From positions 1 through 32,415 of the forward strand of contig NZ_JAENIL010000063.1 in assembly GCF_016595505.1 (NCBI RefSeq): a DNA stretch of 32,415 nt, in the 5' to 3' direction. Made by a program: the position numbers and the translations under genes. Shown here piece after piece: positions 7,749-19,800 of the stretch. The first letter of the stretch is position 1; the number at the start of each line of letters is the position of its first letter. The notes under the pieces were generated by a model, which worked only from the letters and a program-made list of their open reading frames with translations, did not search any database and was not told the DNA's origin. This stretch comes from Pelagicoccus mobilis (GTDB lineage: Bacteria; Verrucomicrobiota; Verrucomicrobiia; Opitutales; Opitutaceae).

Positions 7749-7768
7749 ATATTACTGTATCGTGATAT
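7749..7768. promoter_or_regulatory. dyad operator candidate between arsR-type gene and rhodanese operon
   Basis: The 54-bp divergent intergenic region contains ATATTAC-N6-GTGATAT, an inverted repeat with 6 of 7 paired positions. It lies 4 bp upstream of the repressor start and 30 bp upstream of the rhodanese ATG. Spacing and AT-richness fit an ArsR-family dimer site controlling both genes. Confidence 0.5.
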
Positions 7769-7798
7769 GGTGATGTTTGACGTTAATCCAAGACATTT

Positions 7799-8341
7799 AT
7801 GAAAACGATAGGAAATGAGGAGTACTGGGCCAACCCAGAAGCATATCTTTTGGTGGATGTAAGAACGCCTTCGGAGTTTTCCGAGGCTCACATTCATAGC
7901 GCGGTTTCACAGCCGCTTGATGATCTGTCCGCGGAGCGTGTGGAGGCGCAGGCTCGGGGTAGGCAGATCCTTTTTACTTGTTTGTCAGGCGCTCGGGCGA
8001 AGAGGGCTGCCGAGCTTTATGGTCGTGAATCTGGTGTTTTAGAGGGGAGCCTACAAGGCTGGGAGCGTGGAGGATATCCGGTTGTCCGCAGCACGCCAAA
8101 GGGGTTGCCGTTGGTTCGGCAAGTTCACCTTACGGTTGGACTGATCAACATACTGGCAACTTTGATGGCCTTTTTTGTTCACCCGTACTGGGCGGTCGTT
8201 TTGCTCCTGACCGGAGCAGGGCTTTTCGTTGCGGGAGCGACTGGTTTTTGTGGTTTAGGTTTTCTTTTTGCGAGAATGCCATGGAACCGGACTGCTGCTA
8301 GTGCCTCGCAGCTCAACACTTCATGTTCCTGTTCGAGATGA
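7799..8341 (+). CDS. membrane-anchored rhodanese with DUF2892 tail
   Basis: The 180-residue product has an N-terminal rhodanese domain. LLVDVRTPSEF leads to the active-site loop TCLSGARAKRA with Cys61, which would carry a persulfide, and QGWERGGYPV closes the domain. Two membrane segments follow (about residues 108-127 and 131-152). The conserved DUF2892-type ending is FCGLGFLFARMPWN. The extreme C-terminus contains CSC. The protein would transfer sulfane sulfur at the inner membrane. Its stop overlaps the likely start of the next gene in an ATGA arrangement, so the two are translationally coupled. It is probably repressed by the divergent ArsR-type protein through the intergenic dyad. Confidence 0.88.
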   Translation: MKTIGNEEYWANPEAYLLVDVRTPSEFSEAHIHSAVSQPLDDLSAERVEAQARGRQILFTCLSGARAKRAAELYGRESGVLEGSLQGWERGGYPVVRSTPKGLPLVRQVHLTVGLINILATLMAFFVHPYWAVVLLLTGAGLFVAGATGFCGLGFLFARMPWNRTAASASQLNTSCSCSR

Positions 8342-9996
8342 GCCAGAAAACGATCATCATTGGAGGTGTCGCGGGAGGAGCTTCGGCTGCCGCACGTTTG
8401 AGGCGTTTGGACGAAAACGCTGAGATCCTGGTGCTGGAGCGGGGGCCGTATGTTTCGTTCGCGAATTGCGGTCTGCCGTATCGGGTAGGCGAGTTGATCA
8501 AGAGTGACGACGATCTTCTGTTGGCCTCGCCGGGGCTGTTTCGAGACCGCTTCAAGATTGAAGTACGAACCGGAAATGAGGTGCGAAGCATCGATACCGA
8601 GGGAAAGACGGTGAGCGTGCGCGACCTTTCGACGGGCGAGGACTATAGCGAATCCTACGACAATCTCGTTTTAGCTCCCGGAGCGAAGGCGCTTCGTCCT
8701 CCCATTCCAGGCATCGATTTGCCTGGAGTATTCTCGGTTCGAACCATTCCAGATGCTCGAGAGATTCAAAGGTGGATCGCCGCAAAGAACGCTGATAAAG
8801 CGGTGGTTGTTGGCGGAGGTTTCATTGGTTTGGAGATGGCCGAAAATCTCAAGCACCTCGGGCTTGAAGTAACGCTTGTCGAAATGCTCGATCAAGTGAT
8901 GCCTCCGATGGATGCGGAGATGACGCGCCCACTCGAGAAGCATATGAGTGCCAAGGGAGTCAGGCTTGCATTGGGTGATGGGGTATCGTCGTTCACGGAA
9001 GCTGCAGACGGGAAATTGTCAGTGCAGACGCAGTCCGGAGCGAAACACGAAGCCGATATTGTGATCCTAGCAATCGGCGTGCAGCCAGAGACCTCGCTCG
9101 CTCAGGCTGCGGGAATCGATCTCGGTGAACGCGGAGGGATTCTAGTCGACGACCGTATGCGTACGAGCAAGCCAGATATCTACGCAGTCGGCGATGCGGT
9201 TGAGAAGATCGACACGGTGAGCGGTCAGTCGATGCTGTTGGCTCTTGCGGGTCCGGCTAACCGACAAGGCAGGATCGTTGCTGATAATATTGCCGGCCGT
9301 GACAGCCGTTTCCGTGGGGTTCAAGGGACTTCGATTTGTGGAGTATTCGACATGGCGATTGGATCGACGGGACTTTCTGAGAAAGCTCTGCAACGCTTGG
9401 GAGTTACGAACTATCGAAGCGTCTATCTGCACCCGGCCCATCATGTGGGCTATTACCCAGGAGCAGAGACTCTTCACATGAAGCTGATTTTTGACAGTGA
9501 AGATGGGAAGATTCTAGGGGCGCAAGTTACCGGTAAAACCGATGTAGCCCGGAAGCTGGATGTGATTGCGACTTACATCCAGATGGGAGGCACGGTCTAT
9601 GATCTTGAAGAAGCTGAGCTCGCCTACGCTCCTCAGTTTGGCGCCGCCAAGGATGCGGTGAATCTGGCAGGTATGCTCGCAGCGAATACGCTCCGTGGGG
9701 ATCACTTCCCGGTCTCGCCCACACAAGCGATTCCAGAAGAGGTTACTTTATTGGACGTGAGGGAAGCTGCTGAATGGGATCGCGGACATTTGGAAGGGGC
9801 GGTCCACATCCCCTTGGGCAGCTTGCGTGATTCGCTGGATAAATTGGCTAAGGATCAACCCGTTTGGGTCTACTGCCACGTAGGTAAGAGAGGGTACGAT
9901 GCCCAGCGAATGCTTCGGCAGCATGGCTACGAAGCATACAACATGAGTGGTGGCTGGTTGAGTTGGGGGGAGCGAGTAATCTTGAAACGTAGGTAG
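8338..9996 (+). CDS. CoA-disulfide/persulfide reductase fused to a C-terminal rhodanese
   Basis: The ATG at 8338 overlaps the preceding stop (ATGA) and begins right at the FAD-binding fold, giving 552 residues; an in-frame ATG at 8323 is an alternative. The motif IIIGGVAGGASAAARLRR binds FAD. SFANCGLPY places the redox Cys at residue 44. VVVGGGFIGLEMAENL is the NAD(P)H-binding motif, and IYAVGDAVE the second FAD motif. The dimerisation region has YYPGA and AYAPQFGAAKDAVN, as in CoA-disulfide reductases. The C-terminal rhodanese (about 470-552) has active-site Cys513 in VYCHVGKRGYD. Fusions of this kind reduce CoA-persulfides and polysulfides. The gene pair with its own repressor suggests a sulfide or persulfide detoxification operon. 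Confidence 0.92.
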   Translation: MSQKTIIIGGVAGGASAAARLRRLDENAEILVLERGPYVSFANCGLPYRVGELIKSDDDLLLASPGLFRDRFKIEVRTGNEVRSIDTEGKTVSVRDLSTGEDYSESYDNLVLAPGAKALRPPIPGIDLPGVFSVRTIPDAREIQRWIAAKNADKAVVVGGGFIGLEMAENLKHLGLEVTLVEMLDQVMPPMDAEMTRPLEKHMSAKGVRLALGDGVSSFTEAADGKLSVQTQSGAKHEADIVILAIGVQPETSLAQAAGIDLGERGGILVDDRMRTSKPDIYAVGDAVEKIDTVSGQSMLLALAGPANRQGRIVADNIAGRDSRFRGVQGTSICGVFDMAIGSTGLSEKALQRLGVTNYRSVYLHPAHHVGYYPGAETLHMKLIFDSEDGKILGAQVTGKTDVARKLDVIATYIQMGGTVYDLEEAELAYAPQFGAAKDAVNLAGMLAANTLRGDHFPVSPTQAIPEEVTLLDVREAAEWDRGHLEGAVHIPLGSLRDSLDKLAKDQPVWVYCHVGKRGYDAQRMLRQHGYEAYNMSGGWLSWGERVILKRR

Positions 9997-10027
9997 GGGC
10001 CGGCCGTCGTGTCGGACCTAGGCACAC

Positions 10028-10058
10028 AAAAAAAGACCTCCAATCTCGGAGGTCTTTT
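10028..10058. terminator. bidirectional rho-independent terminator between convergent genes
   Basis: An 11-bp perfect stem, AAAAGACCTCC (10031-10041) paired with GGAGGTCTTTT (10048-10058), encloses a 6-nt loop. The A-run starting at 10028 becomes a T-run on the minus strand, so it strongly terminates carB. The opposite end has a shorter T-run for the reductase gene. Confidence 0.85.
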
Positions 10059-10081
10059 GCTTTGGAAAGTTTCCTTTGTAA

Positions 10082-13321
<3,240 letters not shown>

Positions 13322-13604
13322 GGCAAAAAAATTTGAGAGAGTTCACGCATGTGTGCGGCTCTCGGCAAGGGTGAAAAGAGAAGAAAACCGGGTTTCTGCA
13401 AGCTGGAACGGAAAAGCGAACGAAAATTCGTGTGTTCTGGAGTCGCAACCAGTTCGAGCCGAGCGAATTTGAGGATGGACTGTTGCGGGAAAGACCTATG
13501 TTGGGCTGATGGAGCGAATCAGCGTTCGGGGCGTGTCTGCACGAGAGTCGCCCGGTTCCGGTTAGGAAGGCGATTGCGTGTGGGAGGAGCTCTGAGCTGG
13601 CAGC
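13322..13604. other. 283-bp non-coding gap upstream of carB
   Basis: I see no conserved coding frame, no hairpin with a T-run and no convincing -35/-10 pair for carB here. Open frames crossing the gap look like low-complexity read-through. The carB promoter is presumably within it. Confidence 0.4.
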
Positions 13605-14825
13605 TTAGAGATCGCCTTCGTCGAGGCCGAGGATCTGAGCGGCTTTGCCGGAGTCTCCTTGGCAGGCTTTTAGAACGGCTTGCTTGTAGCGGTCTGACTG
13701 CTCCGCCAAGTAGTCGTTTAAGTTCGGCCAGCTGGAAATGTCGCGTAGCTTGTCGGGAAGGTCGGCTTCGCGGATGACCTGTCCTTCGCCAACTTCGGCG
13801 GCGGCGGCCAAGACTTCTTGGAATTCGGTGTAGTTGCCGGGCCAGCGATAGCCTTGCAATAGCGCCAATGCGCCTTCGCCGATCGAGGTGAAGGGAAGGT
13901 GGTTTTGGGCGTAGTAGGCGAGCGCGAGAGCTGCGATATCGTCGGGCCGATCCCGGAGAGAGGGAACTTGCAGCGCGTTGTTCGCGATCCGGAAGTAGAG
14001 GGCGTCCTCAAATTCCCCGGCTTCCACAAGCTGTTCCAGGTCTCGAGTGCTGGAGCAGATGAAGCGAGTTTCGCCTTTGAGGTCGCGGATCAAGTTGCCG
14101 AGCGGTGCTTGGTGCTCGTGAGAGATAGCGTCGATGCCGGCGATGTAGAGGGTGCCGCCCTTGGCGGATCGGATCATCTCGCTGGGACCGCCAGCTCCGT
14201 CGAAAAGGAGTTCGGGGAGCTCGCTTGCTTCCGACTTCTTGGCGTCGATGGTGACGAAGGGTTCGCCTGATTGCTCGCTGCGGGCGTGTACGACGGCGGC
14301 GACGTTCGACTTTTGGGTTCCCGGGTCGCCGTTGATGAGCAGCGGAGTCGGCAGCTTGGCGGAGCGGGATAGGCGCTCGTCGAAAGACTTGGCCAAATCC
14401 GAGTCGCCGGAAAGCAGGATGGAGTTTTGGGCTGCGGCGGTATTGCCGGATTCGAGCCGCCGCTTGCGTTCTTTGGAGGCTCGGTTGATCGACAGCATGA
14501 GCTGGTCGACTTTGAACGGCTTTGTGAGGTAGTCGAAGGCTCCCAGCTTGAGGGCTTGGGTCGCGTTTTCGACGTTGGCGTAGCCGGACATCATAATGAC
14601 GATCGCGTTCGGGTCCGCTTCCTTGATCTGAGCGAGCAAGGACAAGCCGTCCATGGGCTTCATGTTGATATCGGTGAGTACGATATCGTAATGCTCGTCG
14701 CGGATTTTTTGGAGCGCGATTTCGCCGTCAGTGGCGAAGGCGGTGTTGTAGCCGATTGGCTGAATGACCGCGTCGAGCATTTCGTGAATGGACTCGAGGT
14801 CGTCTACTATGAGGATAGATTGCAT
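13605..14825 (-). CDS. atypical NtrC-like response regulator with degenerate AAA+ domain
   Basis: The 406-residue product has an intact receiver domain: acidic pair D8/D9, phospho-acceptor D52, S80 and K102. A linker leads to a region of NtrC-type AAA+ ancestry. Its Walker A is altered (GDPGTQKS, 166-173), and the Walker B has lost its acidic pair (GTLYIAGIDAI where GTLFLDEI is usual). The GAFTGA loop that contacts sigma-54 is absent. The RDRPDDI and WPGNYTEF motifs are retained. The C-terminal Fis-type helix-turn-helix stops at LGLDEGDL, about ten residues short of a complete recognition helix, and I find no frameshifted continuation. It is probably not a sigma-54 activator. It may act through protein contacts or oligomerisation. 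It follows a PilC/GspF gene by 104 bp on the same strand, suggesting a link to pili or secretion. Confidence 0.75.
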   Translation of the reverse strand: MQSILIVDDLESIHEMLDAVIQPIGYNTAFATDGEIALQKIRDEHYDIVLTDINMKPMDGLSLLAQIKEADPNAIVIMMSGYANVENATQALKLGAFDYLTKPFKVDQLMLSINRASKERKRRLESGNTAAAQNSILLSGDSDLAKSFDERLSRSAKLPTPLLINGDPGTQKSNVAAVVHARSEQSGEPFVTIDAKKSEASELPELLFDGAGGPSEMIRSAKGGTLYIAGIDAISHEHQAPLGNLIRDLKGETRFICSSTRDLEQLVEAGEFEDALYFRIANNALQVPSLRDRPDDIAALALAYYAQNHLPFTSIGEGALALLQGYRWPGNYTEFQEVLAAAAEVGEGQVIREADLPDKLRDISSWPNLNDYLAEQSDRYKQAVLKACQGDSGKAAQILGLDEGDL

Positions 14826-14929
14826 CGATTGCTTAGTCGTTGCGGCAGATTGAAAGCGCGGGCGTCAGCTCTGCCAGCCTTTTCTCATCCTTTGACTGAT
14901 TACAGCCTAGGGAAAGCTGACAGGTGCCT

Positions 14930-16102
14930 CTATCCCCCGACGACTGAAGAGAGCTGGAAGATTGGCATGAACATGGCCATCACGATACCGCCGACTACGA
15001 CACCGAGGAATACGATGAGCATTGGTTCGATCAGCGAGGTGAGTGAGGCGATGATCGCGTCGGCCTCTGTATCGTAGAAGTCGGCGATCTTATTCATCAT
15101 GCCGTCGACGTTACCAGTCTGCTCGCCCGCCTTGGACATGTGCTTCATCATAGGCGGGAAGAAGTCGATGCGTTCGATGGTTTCGGAGACTTGGCCACCT
15201 TCCGAGATGTTCTTGGAGATCTTTCGGCAGGCGTCTTCGACCTGAGTCTTTCCGGAGGAGGCGGCAACGATTTCGAGACAGCGTAGGATAGGTACACCGG
15301 AGCGGAGCAGCGTTGCGTAGGTGCGGCAGAAGCGGGAAAGGGTGATCTTGACGATCAGGTTTCCAAACACCGGCATCCTCACCACAAGCTGGTCGCGCAC
15401 GCGGCGTCCTTTCGGCGTTTTGGTGAATCGGGACCAGACTTGGAAGAGGACGAATCCGCCTCCTAGGATATAGAGGATATTGTCCTTGAGGAAGTCGGAG
15501 AGGTCGATGAGGAACTGGGTCGGACCAGGAAGCTCTGCTCCGAAATCGCTGAACATGTCGGCGAAGGTCGGGACCACGAAAATGAGCAGTACGTTTACGA
15601 GGATGATGGCGAGAGCGATAACGGCGACCGGGTAGGTCATGGCTGACTTTACCTTTTTTGTCAGCTTGGTGGTTGCTTCGAAATAGCCGGCGACCTTGCC
15701 AAGAATTTCCGCGAGACCGCCAGAGGCCTCACCGGCTTCGACCATGGAAATGAAAAGGTTGTTGAAGGCTCTTGGGTACTTGGTACAGGCCGCGGAGAAG
15801 TTGCTGCCTTGGGAGACGTCTGCTTTTACCTCGCGGATGATGATTCGGAAAACGGGATCTTCGGTTTGGTCCTGCAGGGCGTCGAGTGCGGAGACGAGCG
15901 GGAGTCCGGCTTCGAGCATGGAGGAGAGCTGCTGTGTGAATACGGCAAGGGTCTCCAGCTTTAGCTTATATTTCTTGGCCTTCTTTTCGTATGCCTTCTC
16001 TTTGGCTAGACGTTGAGATTCCCAAAAGCTGACGGATTTCTGCTTTTCCTTGTGGACGAGGGAGTTCTTTGAACCGGACGACTGAGTGGCGAGTAGTGGC
16101 AT
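14930..16102 (-). CDS. pilC: type IV pilus / type II secretion inner-membrane platform protein (PilC/GspF)
   Basis: The 390-residue product contains two T2SSF domains. The first (about 50-175) starts LAVFTQQLSSMLEAGLPLVSAL, and the second (about 260-380) starts FCRTYATLLRSGVPILRCLEI. These are the duplicated hallmark segments of the family. Membrane helices lie near residues 165-190 (YPVAVIALAIILVNVLLIFVV), 215-232 and 355-380 (MLIVFLGVVVGGIVMAMFMPIF). The protein forms the inner-membrane platform on which the assembly ATPase drives pseudopilin or pilin polymerisation. No ATPase or pilin gene is in the window, so PilC and GspF cannot be told apart. The next gene on this strand is a receiver-domain regulator. 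Confidence 0.9.
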   Translation of the reverse strand: MPLLATQSSGSKNSLVHKEKQKSVSFWESQRLAKEKAYEKKAKKYKLKLETLAVFTQQLSSMLEAGLPLVSALDALQDQTEDPVFRIIIREVKADVSQGSNFSAACTKYPRAFNNLFISMVEAGEASGGLAEILGKVAGYFEATTKLTKKVKSAMTYPVAVIALAIILVNVLLIFVVPTFADMFSDFGAELPGPTQFLIDLSDFLKDNILYILGGGFVLFQVWSRFTKTPKGRRVRDQLVVRMPVFGNLIVKITLSRFCRTYATLLRSGVPILRCLEIVAASSGKTQVEDACRKISKNISEGGQVSETIERIDFFPPMMKHMSKAGEQTGNVDGMMNKIADFYDTEADAIIASLTSLIEPMLIVFLGVVVGGIVMAMFMPIFQLSSVVGG

Positions 16103-16198
16103 GACTGTTCATACTTCGACCTGAGCAAGAGAAACTTTGTGCAGTATTGTGCTCAAACCGCGATAGGCGCCGTCCTCTACGGGCTGGGAGGTTTCATG

Positions 16199-16224
16199 AA
16201 AAAACCCGAGCTTTTCGGCTCGGG
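16199..16224 (-). terminator. rho-independent terminator of the metal-efflux operon
   Basis: Read on the minus strand, a GCCCGAGC arm and a GCTCGGG arm enclose CGAAAA, and six T residues follow. It lies about 55 bp after the stop of the last gene of the operon. A second hairpin without a T-run (GCGTGGG/CCCACGC, 16251-16270) sits between the stop and the terminator. Confidence 0.85.
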
Positions 16225-16278
16225 CGCGTTGGTTGGCTTTTTTGGACGAGGCGTGGGGCGGCGCCCACGCTCTACCTT

Positions 16279-16776
16279 TTAGTGGCCGCAGGTGCAGGCG
16301 TACTCTTGCAGGTCGCAGCCGCCGCAGGTGTAGGTCTTTAGGTTGAATTTTTCGACCGTTGGCTTGGCGTCGGCTGACGCGAGCAGGGTGAGAACGAACG
16401 GCTGGCCTGGGATATCAGGGAGCGGGTTGACGCTGACCAGAGCGGTACCGTTGGACTCGAAGGTGACGGGAGTCGGGTTCATGCGGTCGCCCGCGACAGC
16501 GGTTGCGGATTGGCCGGCTACTGCTACTGGCTTGAGCGCTTCGTCGACGAAGGTGAGCTGAGCTCGATTGTCTTCGAGCAGGAGAAACTCGGCTGCTGGT
16601 TCGACTGAGGTTATGAGACGGCCGCCGTTGGGGCCGGGCACTTTCTTTTCGTGGGAGTCGCTGTGATCGGCATGTGATCCGTGATCATGGTCATCGTGGT
16701 CGTGTTTGTGGCCGCAGCCAACGAATACGAGTGAAACGGCTGCAACTGCAGCGAGGATGAGGTTTTTAGTATTCAT
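16279..16776 (-). CDS. His- and Cys-rich periplasmic lipoprotein, probable metal-binding partner of the efflux pump
   Basis: The ATG at 16776 begins a lipoprotein signal peptide (NLILAAVAAVSLVFVGC, lipobox Cys at residue 20); the open frame upstream of it overlaps the pump gene. The 165-residue product follows the lipidated Cys with a His/Asp cluster, GHKHDHDDHDHGSHADHSD. A small beta-rich domain comes next, and the protein ends in TCGGCDLQEYACTCGH, a CxxC plus CxCxH tail. Both ends look like soft or borderline metal sites. It lies 34 bp after the RND gene and is the last gene of the operon. It would be tethered in the periplasm to capture or hand over metal, a role like that of CusF or SilE, though no homology to these is visible. 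The metal is unknown. Confidence 0.75.
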   Translation of the reverse strand: MNTKNLILAAVAAVSLVFVGCGHKHDHDDHDHGSHADHSDSHEKKVPGPNGGRLITSVEPAAEFLLLEDNRAQLTFVDEALKPVAVAGQSATAVAGDRMNPTPVTFESNGTALVSVNPLPDIPGQPFVLTLLASADAKPTVEKFNLKTYTCGGCDLQEYACTCGH

Positions 16777-16810
16777 AATTTGGATGTGTTGAATGTTTCG
16801 ATTTAGAAAG

Positions 16811-19800
16811 TTAGTTCGATGCTGCGGAGTCTTGGGCGAGAGCTTTTTTGGCAGCTTTGCTTCCAAAGGCATAGAACGCTGCTGGAGTGACTCCGAGGCC
16901 TAGGAAGGTGGAGGTGACAAGGCCGCCGACGATAACCACCGCGACTGGGTGCAGGATTTCTTTGCCGGGTTGGTCGGCTGCCAAAAGCAATGGAATGAGT
17001 GCGATGCCTGCGGATAGTGCGGTCATGAGTACGGGGACGAGTCGTTCGAGTGTGCCACGCTCTACCATTTCTCGAGTGAAGCCTTCGCCCTCGTGTCGCA
17101 TGAGGTGCAGATAGTGCGAGATCATCATGACAGAGTTTCGAGCGGCGACTCCTGTAACTGCGATGAACCCGACCAAGGTAGCGATGGAAATGTTGTTCAG
17201 CATCAGCCAGGTCAGGACGAGTCCTCCGATGAGTGCAAGAGGTATATCGAATAGTACTTGAATCGTGAATACGCTCGTCTTGAAGTACGAGAAGAGTAGC
17301 GCTGCCATAATTGAAAGAGAGAGCAGCGAGAGCAGCGCGATTCGTTGGGTCGCTTCCTCTTGCGCTTTGAATTCACCCTCGAAACTGAGGAAGACTCCTT
17401 CGGGGAGGGTGAGTTCAGTGTTCACGCGTTCTCGAAGTCGTGTGACTAGGCCAGAGAGGTCTCTGGCTGTAGGATTGATACTCACGACGAAACGACGCTG
17501 GGTATTCTCGCGCAGGATGATGTTGGGTCCTCGAGCTTCTCGAATATTGGCAACATAGGAGAGGGGAACGCGGCCGCCGTTAGCGGTATCCACATAGAGC
17601 TGTTCGAGGCGTTTGGGATTGTCGCGCCATTCGTCTGGGAGGCGAAGCACGAGATCGATGGCGCGGGGGCCTTCGTAGAGTTCGCCGACTGCGTCGCCAC
17701 CCATTAGGGCGGCCAGTTGGTCATTGAGGGAGCCGGGCGTGATCCCGTAGGCCAGAGCTCGGTCGCGATCCACTTCGATGCGCAACTGCGGAATGGGGGC
17801 TTGCTGTTCTATCCGCGCCTCGTCGAGTCCGGGAATACTGCGCGCGATGGTTTGGATACGCGTGCCAATGCGGCGGATCTCTTCGAGGTCTTCCCCGTAG
17901 ACTTTGATGGCGACCTTCGCGGAAACTCCGGAAAGCATGTGACCGATGCGATCGGCGAGCGGGCCGCTGATGGCCGCGAAGGTCCCGGGGAGTCCGCGTA
18001 CGCGCTGGCGAATTTCTTCGACGACTTCGGAGCGCGGTCGGGCGCCTTCCAGCTCTTTGTGGAAATCGATATCGAACTCGACGGTGGAAACCGGTACCAC
18101 GTGATCTCCACGTTCGGCCCGGCCAACGCGACGCCCGACGGCTCGAATTTCTGGGATGTCGAGAATGAGGTCTTCTACGACATCGGATATCTGGTTAGTT
18201 TGTTGGAGGGAAGTTCCAGGAGCTGCGGTCAGGGCGATTAGCAAGGTTTCTTCATTGAACGATGGCAGGAAGTCTTTGCCCATCCGCGGGTAGAGCGAGA
18301 GGGCTCCTGCGAAAAGGAAGGATGCAAAGGTGAGCACGATGAAGGGGCGGTCTAGAGCGAGTTTGAGCCAGGTATGGCGGAAGCCGGTCTTCATAAAACG
18401 TACAAGCCATGGGTCAGTGGATGTTTTGGTGTTTTCGGCCTTCGAGCGCAGGAGGAAGGAAGCGAGGACTGGGATGATGGTGAGGGAGACGAGGAAGGAG
18501 GCCAGCATGCTGACGATAGTGGCGACAGCGATGGGGGCGAAGAGTCGGCCTTCTACACCGGAGAGGCCAAGCAAGGGTAGGAAGACGAGGATGATGAAAA
18601 GGGTGGCGTAGAGGATGGAGTTACGAACTTCGGCAGATGCGGAAGCGATGACCTCGAGTTTAGGTCGTTGTGATTTGGATACGGCGTTTTCTTTGAGACG
18701 CCTGAAGACGTTTTCAACGTCTACGATAGCATCGTCCACGACCATGCCGATTGCGACCGCGAGTCCGCCGAGTGTCATCGAATTGATTGAGATGCCGAAC
18801 CATCGGAAAACGAGGATCGCTATGGCGAAGGAAAGCGGGATGGCGGTGAGGGTTATGAGCGTGGTGCGGACATTTAACAGGAAGAGAAAGAGGATGATCG
18901 AAACCATGATGGCTCCGTCCTTTAGCGCCTCTTGCAGATTTCCAACGGCGTTGTTGATGAAGTCGGCCTGACGGAAGAGGGGGACGAGTTCGATGGACTT
19001 GGGTACTGTGGTCTGCAGATCGGCGAGGGCTTGTTCTACTTTTTCGGTTAGGTCGAGTGTGTCGAAGCCGGGGGACTTTGTGACACTCAGGATTACGCCA
19101 GGTGTACCATTTACTGCTGCGTCGCCGCGCATGGGCTCGATATCCCATTTGATTGTCGCCACATCGTCGATACGAATCGGGCGATCGTCTACAACTTTGA
19201 TGACGGTTGAACCGAGCGCGTCGAGATCGGTGGTCATGGCGAGATGGCGGACCATGATTTCCTGCGGGGCGTTGGTGAGAAAACCTCCGGTGGTGTTTTG
19301 GGCTGCTTGTGCGGTAGCGGCTCGAAGTTCTTCGAAGGATACGTCAAGGGCGAGCATGTGGTGCGGGTCAGGTTGGACTTGCACCTGCTTAATGCCTCCG
19401 CCCATGGCGAGAACCTCGGCTATGCCAGGAATGGATTGGAGTCGTCGAGCGACGGTCCAGTCTGCCAGGGTGCGAACATCTCGTGGTTCGATGCTTTGGT
19501 CTGTGCTGCGAACTCCCACCAGCATGATTTCACCCATGAGCGATGCGACGGGTGTCATGTAGGGTTGGATACCTTCCGGAAGCGATTCGCGGGCGACCTG
19601 GAGTCGCTCTTGCACGAATTGGCGGGCGAGGTAAATATCGGTGCCCCAGTCGAATTCGACGTAGGCGAGCGAGAGGGCGACGTCTGAAGTCGTTCGGAGT
19701 CGGGTGACACCTGATACCCCCATGAGAGCGGATTCGAGGGGAACAGTGACGAGCGTTTCAACTTCTTCGGGGGCGAGGCCGGGGGCCTCGGTGAGAATGG

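Noticed and set aside
7745-7897. N-terminal extension of the ArsR-type protein to 168 residues
   Set aside because: The extension overlaps the divergent promoter region and the rhodanese start, and its residues do not resemble the family.
13349-13777. 142-codon plus-strand frame across the carB upstream gap
   Set aside because: It is Arg/Gly-rich low-complexity sequence running into the antisense of the regulator gene, with no recognisable domain.
14826-14929. Possible riboswitch in the gap between the PilC and regulator genes
   Set aside because: I compared it by eye with the c-di-GMP (GEMM) core and found no matching conserved segments. Only a weak GTCAGCT/AGCTGAC pairing with a long loop is present.
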